Positions 17,308 through 26,213 of a DNA stretch of 64,000 nucleotides are shown here, piece by piece (within the stretch, counting starts at the first letter, position 1; every line of letters starts with the position of its first letter). The notes beneath the pieces were generated by a model. That model was not told the DNA's origin. It did no database searches and was given only the letters and a program-made list of their open reading frames with translations. A program made the translations under genes and the position numbers. The stretch lies in contig CAJQKQ010000037.1 of the NCBI GenBank assembly GCA_905478925.1, positions 53,046-117,045 of the forward strand, written 5' to 3'. The DNA is from an uncultured Verrucomicrobiales bacterium (GTDB taxonomy: Bacteria; Verrucomicrobiota; Verrucomicrobiia; Verrucomicrobiales; Akkermansiaceae).

Positions 17308-18501
17308 GTGACTGAAATAGCCCCTAACTCCCCGCCCGCCGACCTTGAAATCAAGGATGCCCATCTGATTTTCAATCGGGTTTGGAAAAAATTAGAGGAT
17401 GATGTCGGTCGCGAGAACCTGAGATTTCCGAAGGAACTGATCTTGCTCGGCGGTGCCCCGGGTTCAGGTAAGGGAACCAACACGGATTTCATCCGGCAGG
17501 TGCGAGGAATTTCGGCAAATCCCATCGTGGTGAGCCAACTTCTTGATTCCCCGGAGGCCAAGAAGATCAAGGCCGGCGGCGGCATGGTCGGCGACGAGGA
17601 GGTTCTACGGCTTCTATTGCAGGAAATGCTTCAGCCAGACTTTCGCGACAGTGCGGTGCTTGACGGTTTTCCCAGGACAAACGTGCAAGTTGAGTGTCTC
17701 AAGATGTTCTATGACCGTATGGTTCTCCTGAGGCGGGAGTTTTCTGATACTCCGGAGGCGCATTTCTTCCGGCAACCAGTTTTCCATATCATGGTGCTGT
17801 TCGTCGATGAGGCGGAGAGCATTACCCGGCAGCTCAAGCGCGGCAAGGAAACCCTAGCCCACAACGCCGAGGTCAGTCAGTCCGGGGTCGGGGTGCTGGA
17901 CGAAGAGCGTGCGACGGATTTCGACCCGGAGTTGGCCAGGAACCGCTATCGCACCTTCAAGGAGAAGACCTATGATGCACTGGTCTCGCTGAAGCAGATT
18001 TTCCATTACCATTTCATCAACGCCCAGGCACCCATCGAAGTGGTGCAACAGAATATCATCCGCGAGCTTGAATACCAGAGTTCGCTGGAACTCGACCCAC
18101 GGACATACGACACGCTACGGCACATTCCGCTTGCGGATGAGATCGTTGAGCAGGCGCGCCAAGAGTTGGTGAATCGCCTGGACAGCTACCAGATCGAACA
18201 CCGTGACTTGTTCGTCCGAGTCGTGGACTTCATCCAGGAGAAAATGATGCCGGTCATCAAGCGCTACGCCGTGACGGGGCGTGCCACCGTTAACACCGAG
18301 GAGACGATCTTCCATGATCCCGTGGCGCTTGCGATCCTGATCGACATCTATTCGGAGCGAGGCTTTCAGGCGATGGTGGATATCCACCTGCAGGAGATCC
18401 CCGAACGGGTGGATCTTGAGACCGGCATGATCAGCACAAGGCTAAAAAAAATCTACCGGATCACCATATTCTTCAGCGGATCCAAGATCCGGCGGGGTTG
18501 A
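17308..18501 (+). CDS. adenylate-kinase-like nucleotide kinase with C-terminal extension
   Basis: The protein starts at GTG 17308. The P-loop GGAPGSGKGT spans residues 48-57 and the nucleoside-monophosphate-binding motif DGFPRT spans 119-124, both typical of adenylate kinases, which transfer phosphate between ATP and AMP in the cytoplasm. Typical enzymes are about 215 residues; this one has 397. A 40-residue N-terminal helix precedes the P-loop, and about 180 residues after the kinase core contain long helices (IVEQARQELVNRLDSYQIEH) of unknown role. The canonical zinc or LID cysteines are not evident. The phosphate acceptor is therefore uncertain. Confidence 0.8.
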   Translation: MTEIAPNSPPADLEIKDAHLIFNRVWKKLEDDVGRENLRFPKELILLGGAPGSGKGTNTDFIRQVRGISANPIVVSQLLDSPEAKKIKAGGGMVGDEEVLRLLLQEMLQPDFRDSAVLDGFPRTNVQVECLKMFYDRMVLLRREFSDTPEAHFFRQPVFHIMVLFVDEAESITRQLKRGKETLAHNAEVSQSGVGVLDEERATDFDPELARNRYRTFKEKTYDALVSLKQIFHYHFINAQAPIEVVQQNIIRELEYQSSLELDPRTYDTLRHIPLADEIVEQARQELVNRLDSYQIEHRDLFVRVVDFIQEKMMPVIKRYAVTGRATVNTEETIFHDPVALAILIDIYSERGFQAMVDIHLQEIPERVDLETGMISTRLKKIYRITIFFSGSKIRRG

Positions 18502-18550
18502 TGTAGATTCAGCTATTCATCAGGAGCTGTATTCGACGTGGTTCGAGCCT

Positions 18551-18769
18551 ATGGTGTCACTTGCAATCATTGACGAGACGGCTGCCGGAAAGGAGCGGAT
18601 CACCCGAAATATATCACCGCGGAGGCGGCGGATGTAATCGCCAATGAACCCGGTTGCGTGCAGTTTACAGTTTCCCGTGCGAAGGTAGCCCCCCAACTTT
18701 TCACCCTTGTGGAGCTCTCTGTGGATGAGGCTGCGCTGGAGGTACAGCGGAAGCGCCCGCATTTCATTC
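18551..18769 (+). pseudogene. remnant of an antibiotic-biosynthesis-monooxygenase (ABM/YgiN-like) gene
   Basis: From 18598 one frame reads DHPKYITAEAADVIANEPGC, then VQFTVSRAKVAPQLFTLVEL and a segment ending QRKRPHF. This is the order of conserved blocks in small ABM-fold quinol monooxygenases (EPGC, F-V-E block, THF/PHF end). The first strand (MVSLAIIDETAAGKER, from 18551) is in a different frame, so at least one frameshift separates them. After PHF the frame runs into the end of pyrG on the other strand. The normal length is about 95-100 residues, and this is roughly 73. It is a decayed gene without a usable frame. Confidence 0.7.
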
Positions 18770-20395
18770 TTAGGATGGTTCTTCCTCTGCGGCGCCAGCA
18801 AGGGCGGCGGCCACAAATCCCGAGAACAGTGGATGGGGATGGTTCGGTTTCGAAAGGAATTCCGGATGGAATTGGGCACCGATGTAAAACGGATGGTTCG
18901 CAAGTTCGACGATCTCCACAAGTCCCTCGTTTGCTGAAACCGAGGAAATAATCAGTCCGCCTTCCTGCAGCTTGTCCTGATAGTCTGAGTTCACCTCATA
19001 GCGGTGGCGGTGGCGTTCGTGGATGCGGTCAACGTTGCCATAGAGGTCGGCTGCCTTGGTGCCAGCGAAGAGTATGGATTCGCTGGAACCGAGTCGCATC
19101 GTGGCTCCCATGTCCTTAATTCCCTTCTGTTCCTCCTGCAGGCAGATGACCGGATGGGGGTTGGACTTGTTGAATTCGGTTGAGTTCGCGCCCTCCAGTC
19201 CGCACATATTGCGGGCATACTCGATCGTCGCGATCTGCATTCCCAGGCAGATTCCTAAGTAGGGGATTTTATTTTCCCTGGCGTATGTCGCAGCTAGAAT
19301 TTTACCCTCGATGCCGCGGTCGCCGAAGCCGCCGGGAACAAGGATGCCATCCACTTCGCCTATCACTGCGCGGGCACCGTGGTTTTCGATTGCCCCCGCC
19401 TCGACACGGACGATCTCCACCTTGGTGTCGTGGTGGGCGCCAGCGTGAATGAGGGATTCGTAGATTGATTTGTAGGCATCCTGGAGTTCGATGTATTTGC
19501 CCGCAACGGCGATGGTGACCTTGTGTTTCGGGTGAATGACTCGCTGGACGAATGTCTCCCACTTTTCAAGATCCGGCGAGGGGGTGTGACCGAGGCCAAT
19601 TTTGTCCACTACCAGTCGGTCGATCTTGTCCCGGCGCAGGTCGAGGGGGCATTCGTAAATGGTGTGTGCAACATCGCGGAAGGCGACGACGTTCTTCTTC
19701 TCGACGTTGCAGAACATCGCGATTTTGCGGCGATTGGACTCGTCGAGATCGGTCTCGGTGCGGCAGATGATGATGTCCGGTTGAATGCCGAGTTCGCGCA
19801 TCTTCGCGACGGACTGTTGTGTGGGCTTGGTCTTCGCCTCGCCCGCAGCCTTGATGTAGGGCAGCAGGGTGACATGGATGAAGCAGACGTTTTCCTTACC
19901 CACCTCCAGTGCGAACTGGCGCAATGCCTCGATGAAGAGAAGTCCCTCCATATCGCCGACGGTTCCACCGATCTCGGTGATTAGCACGTCGACCTCGGAA
20001 TTGTCCGCAGTGACCTTGTCCATGCGCTCTTTGATCTCGTCGGTGACGTGGGGGATGAACTGTACGGTTTTTCCAAGGTAATCGCCACGCCTTTCCTTTT
20101 TGATCACGGATTCAAAAACCTGCCCGGAGGTGAGGTTGTTCATCTGAGTAAGGACGCCGGAGGTAAAACGCTCGTAGTGACCTAGGTCGAGGTCGGTCTC
20201 CGCGCCGTCGTCGAGGACGTAGACCTCGCCGTGCTGGTAGGGCGACATCGTTCCGGGGTCGACGTTGAGGTAGGGGTCGAATTTCTGCATCAGGGTCTTG
20301 AGCCCTCGAGCTTCAAGGAGGGTTCCGATGGAGGCTGCGGCCAGTCCTTTTCCAAGTGAGGAGACGACGCCGCCGGTGACAAAAATGTATTTCAT
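18770..20395 (-). CDS. pyrG: CTP synthase
   Basis: This cytoplasmic enzyme converts UTP, ATP and glutamine to CTP. The synthetase domain begins [17 protein letters not shown] and carries the phosphate loop and the motif [13 protein letters not shown]. The class I glutamine amidotransferase domain has the nucleophile in YLGICLGMQ (near residue 381) and the His-Glu pair in GAQFHPEF. The length of 541 residues is normal for the family. The gene is followed on the same strand by nothing before the ABM remnant; kdsB lies 84 bases upstream in the same direction. Confidence 0.97.
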   Translation of the reverse strand: MKYIFVTGGVVSSLGKGLAAASIGTLLEARGLKTLMQKFDPYLNVDPGTMSPYQHGEVYVLDDGAETDLDLGHYERFTSGVLTQMNNLTSGQVFESVIKKERRGDYLGKTVQFIPHVTDEIKERMDKVTADNSEVDVLITEIGGTVGDMEGLLFIEALRQFALEVGKENVCFIHVTLLPYIKAAGEAKTKPTQQSVAKMRELGIQPDIIICRTETDLDESNRRKIAMFCNVEKKNVVAFRDVAHTIYECPLDLRRDKIDRLVVDKIGLGHTPSPDLEKWETFVQRVIHPKHKVTIAVAGKYIELQDAYKSIYESLIHAGAHHDTKVEIVRVEAGAIENHGARAVIGEVDGILVPGGFGDRGIEGKILAATYARENKIPYLGICLGMQIATIEYARNMCGLEGANSTEFNKSNPHPVICLQEEQKGIKDMGATMRLGSSESILFAGTKAADLYGNVDRIHERHRHRYEVNSDYQDKLQEGGLIISSVSANEGLVEIVELANHPFYIGAQFHPEFLSKPNHPHPLFSGFVAAALAGAAEEEPS

Positions 20396-20478
20396 AAAAT
20401 TCTAAATATTAAATCCTAAGGAAGGGGATGGTCGGGATGGTATGGAGTGCGGCTTTGCAAGCCGCGCTCAATATTGGG

Positions 20479-21234
20479 TCATGTTGCGGCAATGATGCGT
20501 TCGATCTCCGCTGCCTGCTCGGGGGTGTCGACGCCGGGTGAGGTATCCGAGGTGGTCAGGACGCGGATGTTGGAGCCGTTCTCGAGGGCGCGCAGTTGTT
20601 CGAGGGATTCGGCGAGTTCCAGCGGGGAGGGCGGCCAGGTAACGAAGGTTTCGAGGAAATCGCGGCGGTATCCGTAGATCCCCTTGTGGCGGAGCACCGA
20701 TAGGCCGGGGACGGCGTCGCGGAAATAGGGCAGGGGGGAGCGAGAAAAGTAGAGGGCGTGGCCGTTCGCCTTGAGCACGGTTTTCACTACGTTCGGATCG
20801 GCGATAGCTGGGTCGGCGGGATCGAGTTGGTTCGCAGCCGTGACCATGTGCAGGGCGGGATCGTCGATCAGTGCCTGCGCGAGTTCATCGATCAGGGCGG
20901 GGTCAATAAGCGGTTCGTCGCCCTGGATATTGATGATATGCGTCGCCTCCGGGATGGCTTTCACCGCTTCGGCGAGTCGGTCTGTGCCCGAGGGATGATC
21001 GGTTGAAGTCATCACCGGCTTTCCTCCGAAGGCGATGACTGCATCCGCGATCCGTTGGTCGTCGGTGGCGACGATGATCTGCGAAAGTAATTTCGCACCC
21101 TGACAACGTTCCCACACGTGCTGGATCAATGGTTTCCCGGCAATGGGATGGAGGGGCTTTCCGGGGAAGCGTGTGGAGCCCCAGCGGGCTGGGAGTATGC
21201 CGATAATATGATGGCTGGAGGCTGTTTCGGACAC
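20479..21234 (-). CDS. kdsB: 3-deoxy-manno-octulosonate cytidylyltransferase
   Basis: KdsB activates Kdo with CTP for lipopolysaccharide inner-core synthesis. The signature LPARWGSTRFPGKPL, the segment VATDDQRIADA and the motifs GTDRLAEA and NIQGDEPLI are all present. I chose GTG at 21234 (251 residues, normal length); an alternative GTG at 21270 lies directly against an AGGAG sequence and would add 12 residues. The position upstream of pyrG, which makes its substrate CTP, suits a shared transcript. The enzyme implies an LPS-bearing outer membrane. Confidence 0.93.
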   Translation of the reverse strand: MSETASSHHIIGILPARWGSTRFPGKPLHPIAGKPLIQHVWERCQGAKLLSQIIVATDDQRIADAVIAFGGKPVMTSTDHPSGTDRLAEAVKAIPEATHIINIQGDEPLIDPALIDELAQALIDDPALHMVTAANQLDPADPAIADPNVVKTVLKANGHALYFSRSPLPYFRDAVPGLSVLRHKGIYGYRRDFLETFVTWPPSPLELAESLEQLRALENGSNIRVLTTSDTSPGVDTPEQAAEIERIIAAT

Positions 21235-21323
21235 GCAATAGAATAGGTTGCGCCAACCTATGAAGAGCACCTCCTGACGGCAAGAACGGTTTGGGGAAAC
21301 TTTGATTTCTCTCTATATCGGCA

Positions 21324-21818
21324 TTAATGCTCGCAGGTGCAGGCGTATTCGAGGTGGGCGCAGGTTGAGCAGCTGTTGAGGTCGATATTGAGCTTTTCGG
21401 TCACGTTGTCGGCATCGGCAGCGGATTTCAGCTGAAGTATCATGGGGACTTTCTTGCCCTCGGGCAGCGGTTTGTCGGAGATCAGGGAGTCGCCGTCCTT
21501 CGTGAAGGTCATCTTTGTCGGCGAGGAGCGGTCGCCGCTGACGGCCGACGCGGTGCAGCCTTCCGCAGGTGTGGCTGCCTTGTTGTCCTTATCGAGGAAG
21601 GTTAAGCGGATCATGCGCTTCTTTGTTACGAAGAATTCGAAATGAGGCTCGGTGGATGTAAAAACCTTGCCGCCGTTCGGGCCGGCGATGGTGGCGACAT
21701 CGTCGTGAGTGGCGCTGTCGTGATCGTCATGATCATGACCTTCGTGGCCTTTTTCTTCGGCGAAGAGGAAGGGGGTGAGCAGTGCCATGGCGGTCAGTGT
21801 TACGTTTGTTATTTTCAT
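21324..21818 (-). CDS. secreted His/Cys-rich metal-binding protein of the efflux operon
   Basis: The signal peptide (MKITNVTLTAMALLTPFLFAEE) is followed by GHEGHDHDDHDSATHDD, a metal-binding His/Asp patch. A beta-rich middle follows, and the C-terminus LNSCSTCAHLEYACTCEH carries four cysteines. It is the last gene of the metal operon, 33 bases after the pump. It probably buffers or delivers a soft metal ion (Cu, Ag, Zn or Cd) in the periplasm. I do not know a named family for it. Confidence 0.75.
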   Translation of the reverse strand: MKITNVTLTAMALLTPFLFAEEKGHEGHDHDDHDSATHDDVATIAGPNGGKVFTSTEPHFEFFVTKKRMIRLTFLDKDNKAATPAEGCTASAVSGDRSSPTKMTFTKDGDSLISDKPLPEGKKVPMILQLKSAADADNVTEKLNIDLNSCSTCAHLEYACTCEH

Positions 21819-21851
21819 ATGGTTGTTTCGATGGTTTTTTACGGGAAATAT

Positions 21852-24800
21852 TCAGATGGATGCCTCGGCTCTCAGAGCGAGGGCGCGGGCGGCGGCTTTC
21901 CTGCCGATCAACCAGAACATCGCCGGGGTAACGGCCATGTCCAGGAATGTTGATGAAATAAGGCCGCCTACGATGACCACGGCGACGGGATGGAGGATTT
22001 CCTTTCCGGGTTGGTCGGCGGCGAGGAGAAATGGCACAAGGGCGATCCCTGCCGCGAGTGCGGTCATCAGTACCGGAACCAGCCTTTCCTGAGTGCCACG
22101 GATGATCATCTGTTTGGTGAAGCCTTCGTCCTCGTGTTTCATAAGGTGCAGGTAATGCGAGATCATCATAATCCCGTTTCGCGCCGCGATGCCGCCGACG
22201 GCGATGAAGCCGACGAGTGTTGCGATGGAAATGTTGTTCAGCTTCAGCCAAGTGAAGGCGAGACCGCCCATCAGCGCGAGGGGAATATTGACCAGCACCT
22301 GAAGTGCTAGCGAGGCGCTTTTAAAATAGCCGAAAAGCATCATAAACACCGCCACGAAGACTAGAGAGGAAAAGATTAGGATGCGCTTTGTCGCCGCTTC
22401 CTGGGCGCGGAACTCACCCTCGAAAGTGAACGAATAGCCTTCGGGTAGCGTCACCTTCGCTCTTACTTCTTTTTCGAAACGCTCGGCAAGACTGGAGACG
22501 TCGCGCACGGTTGGCTTGATCGCGATGGCGAACCTCCGCATTGCGTTCTCGCGGAAAATCACGTTCGGCCCCTTTGCTTCACGCACGTCTGCGATCTGCG
22601 ATAGCGGCACCCATTGTTTTTCGGAAACCTGGATCGGGATTTCGGCGATCTTCTCCGGCGAGTCGCGCCACTCCAGTGGCAGGCGGGTGACGAGGCTTAC
22701 CGATGTCTGTCCGGAGAAAAGCTCCGCGACCTCGTGCCCACCGAGAAGTGCGGAAAGCTCACGGTTGATCTCGCCGGGAGTGATTCCGTAGGCAAGCGCA
22801 CGGTCACGGTTCGGCTCGATCCGCAACTGAGGAATGGAGGAAGCCTGGTCGAGCTTCGCGTTTTCGAATCCCGGGATGCCCTGCGCAACCTTCTGCACCT
22901 CGATCCCGATCGCCCGGATTTTTTCCAGGTCCCTTCCGAAAACTTTCACCGCCACCGGCGCGGAGACCCCGCTGAGCATATGTCCGATCCTGTCTGCTAA
23001 CGGCCCGCTCACAATCGCGAACACCCCCGGCACCGTCCGCACCTTCGAGCCGATATCATCGAGTATTTCCTGACGCGACCTCTCTCCGCCCTCCTGGAAA
23101 TCCACGTCGAACTCTGCCGTGGAAACCGGCACCACGTGGTCGCCGCGCTCTGCCCGTCCGAGCCTGCGACCCACTTGCCTGACTTCGGGGACGGACAGGA
23201 TCTGTTGCTCGATCACATCGGAAATACGGTTCATCTCATCCAGCGAAGTGCCCGGCGCGGCCGTTGCCGCGACCAATGCCGTCTCCTCTTGGAAGCTCGG
23301 CAGGAAATCCTTGTTCATCAGCGGATACAGCGACCCCGTCGCGACCAGTATCGCGCCCGCTACCACCAGCACCATCAGCGGTTGGGCTAGCGCAGCGCGC
23401 AGCAGTGTTTTCTCCAATAACCATTTCAAGGCGAGCACCAATCGCCCGTCCTTGTGCTCCTTGTCGGCCTTCGGATTCAGCAGCAACGAGCACAGCACCG
23501 GGATCATCGTCAGGGAAACGAAGAACGAAGCGATCATCGATACGATGGTGGCGATGGCGATCGGCGCGAAAAGTTTACCCTCCACACCAGTCAGCCCGAG
23601 CAACGGCAGGAAGCTCAGGATGATCAGCACCGTGGCGTAGAAGATCGAGTTTCTTACCTCGCCGGATGCCTTTGCGATCACCTGCAGGCGGGGCAGGGAG
23701 TGCTTCTTCTTCGCGTTCTCTCGCAGGCGCCGGAAAACATTTTCCACATCCACAATCGCATCGTCCACCACCATGCCGATTGCGACGGCTAGTCCGCCGA
23801 GTGTCATCGAGTTAACGCTGATATCGAAGGCGAGGAATACCAGCATCGTGATCCCGAAGGACATCGGCATTGCCATCAGGGTGATGAAGGTCGTACGGAA
23901 GTTCAGAAGAAAAAGGAACAGCACGATGGTCACCATGATCGCCCCGTCGCGGATCGCTTCGGTGAGGTTTCCGATGGCGTGGTCGATGAAATCCTTCTGC
24001 TGGAAAAGCGTCGTCGTCTCCACTCCCGCTGGCAGTGAGGGATCCAGCTCGCCGAGCGACTTTTTGATCTCCGCGGTCAACTCGCGGGTGTCCACGCCGG
24101 GGGATTTGGTGATCGACATGATCACCCCGTAGGTAGGCGATTTCTCGGGAGCTTTGCTGATCGTCGCGTCGCCGCGCATTGGCTCGATGCCCCAGACCAC
24201 ATTCGCCACATCGCCGATGGAGATGGGGCGGTCGTTGATCTTTTTTACCGACGTCTTCGCGATGTCCGCAGGGACAACGGTCATCGCGAGATTTCGCACC
24301 ATGATCTCGGTCGGCCCTGTATTCAGGAAACCTCCCGAGGTGCGCGTGGCCGCTTGTTCCGCTGCCGCCTCCAGTTCTTCGAAGCTCACCCCGTTCGCAT
24401 ACATCCGGTTCGGATCCGGCTGAATCTCGATCCTGCGCACCCCGCCGCCCATGTTCAGGATTTCGGCGATGCCCTTGATGTTCTGTAGGCGCGGCTTGAT
24501 CGTCCAATCTGCCAGTGTCCGGATCTCACTCGGGGAAAGGTAGCCCTCCTCACCCTCGGGCACGGTGGAACGAACGCCCACCAGCAGAATTTCCCCCATC
24601 AGTGAGGAAACCGGAGTCATGAAGGGTTCGATGCCCTCCGGCAGTTTCTCCCGTGCCGATTGCAACCTCTCCTGCACCAGCACGCGTGCCTTGTAGATGT
24701 CCGTGCCCCAGTCGAACTCCGCATAGATCAGCGCCAGCGAGACATCGGAGTTCGAGCGCAACCGGGTCAACCCGGCGACACCCATCATCGAGCTTTCCAG

Positions 24801-25004
24801 CGGCACGGTGATCTGGCTTTCCACCTCCTCGGGGGAAAGCCCCGGAGCCTCCACTAGGATCACCACCGTCGGCTTGGTCAGATCCGGCAGCACTTCCACC
24901 GGTAGCTCCGTTGCAGTGCGGATGCCCATCACCATCACTAGGATGGAAACGGCGAGCACTACCGCCCTGTTGGCGAGCGACCATTGGATCATTTTGTTCA
25001 GCAT
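21852..25004 (-). CDS. heavy-metal efflux RND pump (CusA/CzcA type)
   Basis: This 1050-residue inner-membrane protein has the RND layout of twelve membrane helices and two large periplasmic loops. Characteristic segments are the N-terminal helix, the TM4 motif GMVVDDAIVDVENV with its proton-relay aspartates, and the C-terminal GGIAARNGIMMI. Together they fit the heavy-metal HME branch. It exports a metal cation in exchange for protons through the adaptor and outer-membrane channel encoded next to it. Whether the substrate is Cu/Ag or Co/Zn/Cd cannot be told from what I can see here. Confidence 0.93.
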   Translation of the reverse strand: MLNKMIQWSLANRAVVLAVSILVMVMGIRTATELPVEVLPDLTKPTVVILVEAPGLSPEEVESQITVPLESSMMGVAGLTRLRSNSDVSLALIYAEFDWGTDIYKARVLVQERLQSAREKLPEGIEPFMTPVSSLMGEILLVGVRSTVPEGEEGYLSPSEIRTLADWTIKPRLQNIKGIAEILNMGGGVRRIEIQPDPNRMYANGVSFEELEAAAEQAATRTSGGFLNTGPTEIMVRNLAMTVVPADIAKTSVKKINDRPISIGDVANVVWGIEPMRGDATISKAPEKSPTYGVIMSITKSPGVDTRELTAEIKKSLGELDPSLPAGVETTTLFQQKDFIDHAIGNLTEAIRDGAIMVTIVLFLFLLNFRTTFITLMAMPMSFGITMLVFLAFDISVNSMTLGGLAVAIGMVVDDAIVDVENVFRRLRENAKKKHSLPRLQVIAKASGEVRNSIFYATVLIILSFLPLLGLTGVEGKLFAPIAIATIVSMIASFFVSLTMIPVLCSLLLNPKADKEHKDGRLVLALKWLLEKTLLRAALAQPLMVLVVAGAILVATGSLYPLMNKDFLPSFQEETALVAATAAPGTSLDEMNRISDVIEQQILSVPEVRQVGRRLGRAERGDHVVPVSTAEFDVDFQEGGERSRQEILDDIGSKVRTVPGVFAIVSGPLADRIGHMLSGVSAPVAVKVFGRDLEKIRAIGIEVQKVAQGIPGFENAKLDQASSIPQLRIEPNRDRALAYGITPGEINRELSALLGGHEVAELFSGQTSVSLVTRLPLEWRDSPEKIAEIPIQVSEKQWVPLSQIADVREAKGPNVIFRENAMRRFAIAIKPTVRDVSSLAERFEKEVRAKVTLPEGYSFTFEGEFRAQEAATKRILIFSSLVFVAVFMMLFGYFKSASLALQVLVNIPLALMGGLAFTWLKLNNISIATLVGFIAVGGIAARNGIMMISHYLHLMKHEDEGFTKQMIIRGTQERLVPVLMTALAAGIALVPFLLAADQPGKEILHPVAVVIVGGLISSTFLDMAVTPAMFWLIGRKAAARALALRAEASI

Positions 25005-25049
25005 GGGAAAATTGTCGTTGAGGGTTTGGCTATCGGTTGCGGATCAGTT

Positions 25050-26168
25050 TTACTCCGGCCGTGCGAAGGCTTTGCCTAAGAACGATGCCACCAGCAGCAG
25101 CCCTAACAGAATACTCGCATACATCCACATGGGACTGACACCGTGGTTGCCGCCGCCTTCCGTCGAATGATCGTGGCCGTGTTGCTCTTCCGTCTTTTCA
25201 TTTTCGGCCAGTTCTGAGCCGTCTTTCGCGTGTTCATGTCCGTGGGCGGCATCCAGCGCATCTTTTAGGGAAATGCTGCTCGCGCCCGCGAAGGAAAGCG
25301 AATACGCGCCGCGTGTCACTACGTCGTCGCCGGGGAAAAGACCGCTGACGATCTCCGCGTAGCGGTCGTTCATTTCACCGACGATTACCGGGCTCTTCAC
25401 GAAAGCGTTCGGCAGGTCGAAGTGCTTGATGTAGACAAACCTGTCCGCCGTCTCGCCCTGGAGAGCCGCGCGTGGCACGCCGAGCACACCTGGCCTCTGG
25501 CTGATTACGATGGAAAACTCTGTCCTCATTTGGGTGCGGAGTTTTTTGTCGGGATTCGGCAGCAGGAAGATCGCATCGATGGTTCCACTCTCCTCGTCCG
25601 CACTGGTGCCGAAGCGTAATAGTTCTCCGTCGAAAGTCTCCTCCGGCAGCGCAATGACTCGGATGTGCGCCTTTGTCCCCGGCTTGATTTTTCCAGCAAG
25701 GTGCTCGGGCACTTTTGCCACCGCATACATCTCGCTGAGATCGGTGATTTCCATGATGTGGCTGTCCGGCGTCACGGGATCGCCGAGGCGGATCTCGCGA
25801 TGCGTCACCAGCCCTCCGATGGGTGCCTCCAGCGGGATCAGCGGCGGCGGATCGCCCGGTTGGCGACTCTCGATGCGTGCCACGATCTGCCCTTTATCCA
25901 CAAAATCCCCAGGCCCTGCCTCCAACTCGACCACGCGCCCCGGTATCCGGCTGCTCACTGCGGCGATGTTGTTCGGCACGGCCTCGATGTGGCCCAGCGA
26001 GAAAAAGGTTTCTTCAAAATCCTTTTCCTCCACCGGTTCCGTTTCGATCCGTAGGTTCTTCACTCCCGTTTCATCCAGCACGATCGTGCCGGTATTCGCC
26101 GGGAGGATTTGTGAAAATGCAATCCACAGTAGGGATAACATCAGTGTGTTTCTTAAGTTCGTCTTCAT
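25050..26168 (-). CDS. RND periplasmic adaptor (CusB-like) with His-rich tail and C-terminal helix
   Basis: The signal peptide and the barrel-sandwich halves (AAVSSRIPGRVVELEAGPGD, and later LEAPIGGLVTHREIRLGDPV) are typical membrane-fusion-protein features. The protein joins the pump to the outer-membrane channel. The C-terminal part is unusual: a His-rich segment (GHEHAKDGSELAENEKTEEQ, then HGHDH) leads into a membrane helix (MYASILLGLLLVASFLG) and a short basic end. Typical adaptors lack such an anchor. It lies 45 bases before the pump gene and 45 bases after the channel gene. Confidence 0.88.
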   Translation of the reverse strand: MKTNLRNTLMLSLLWIAFSQILPANTGTIVLDETGVKNLRIETEPVEEKDFEETFFSLGHIEAVPNNIAAVSSRIPGRVVELEAGPGDFVDKGQIVARIESRQPGDPPPLIPLEAPIGGLVTHREIRLGDPVTPDSHIMEITDLSEMYAVAKVPEHLAGKIKPGTKAHIRVIALPEETFDGELLRFGTSADEESGTIDAIFLLPNPDKKLRTQMRTEFSIVISQRPGVLGVPRAALQGETADRFVYIKHFDLPNAFVKSPVIVGEMNDRYAEIVSGLFPGDDVVTRGAYSLSFAGASSISLKDALDAAHGHEHAKDGSELAENEKTEEQHGHDHSTEGGGNHGVSPMWMYASILLGLLLVASFLGKAFARPE

Positions 26169-26213
26169 GGGGAAATTGTCGTTTTGGTGAAAAATGGTTA
26201 TTGGATCGTCTCT

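Noticed and set aside
20449..20465. GCGGCTT/AAGCCGC hairpin between pyrG and kdsB as a terminator
   Set aside because: No T-run follows on either strand, and the two genes probably share a transcript.
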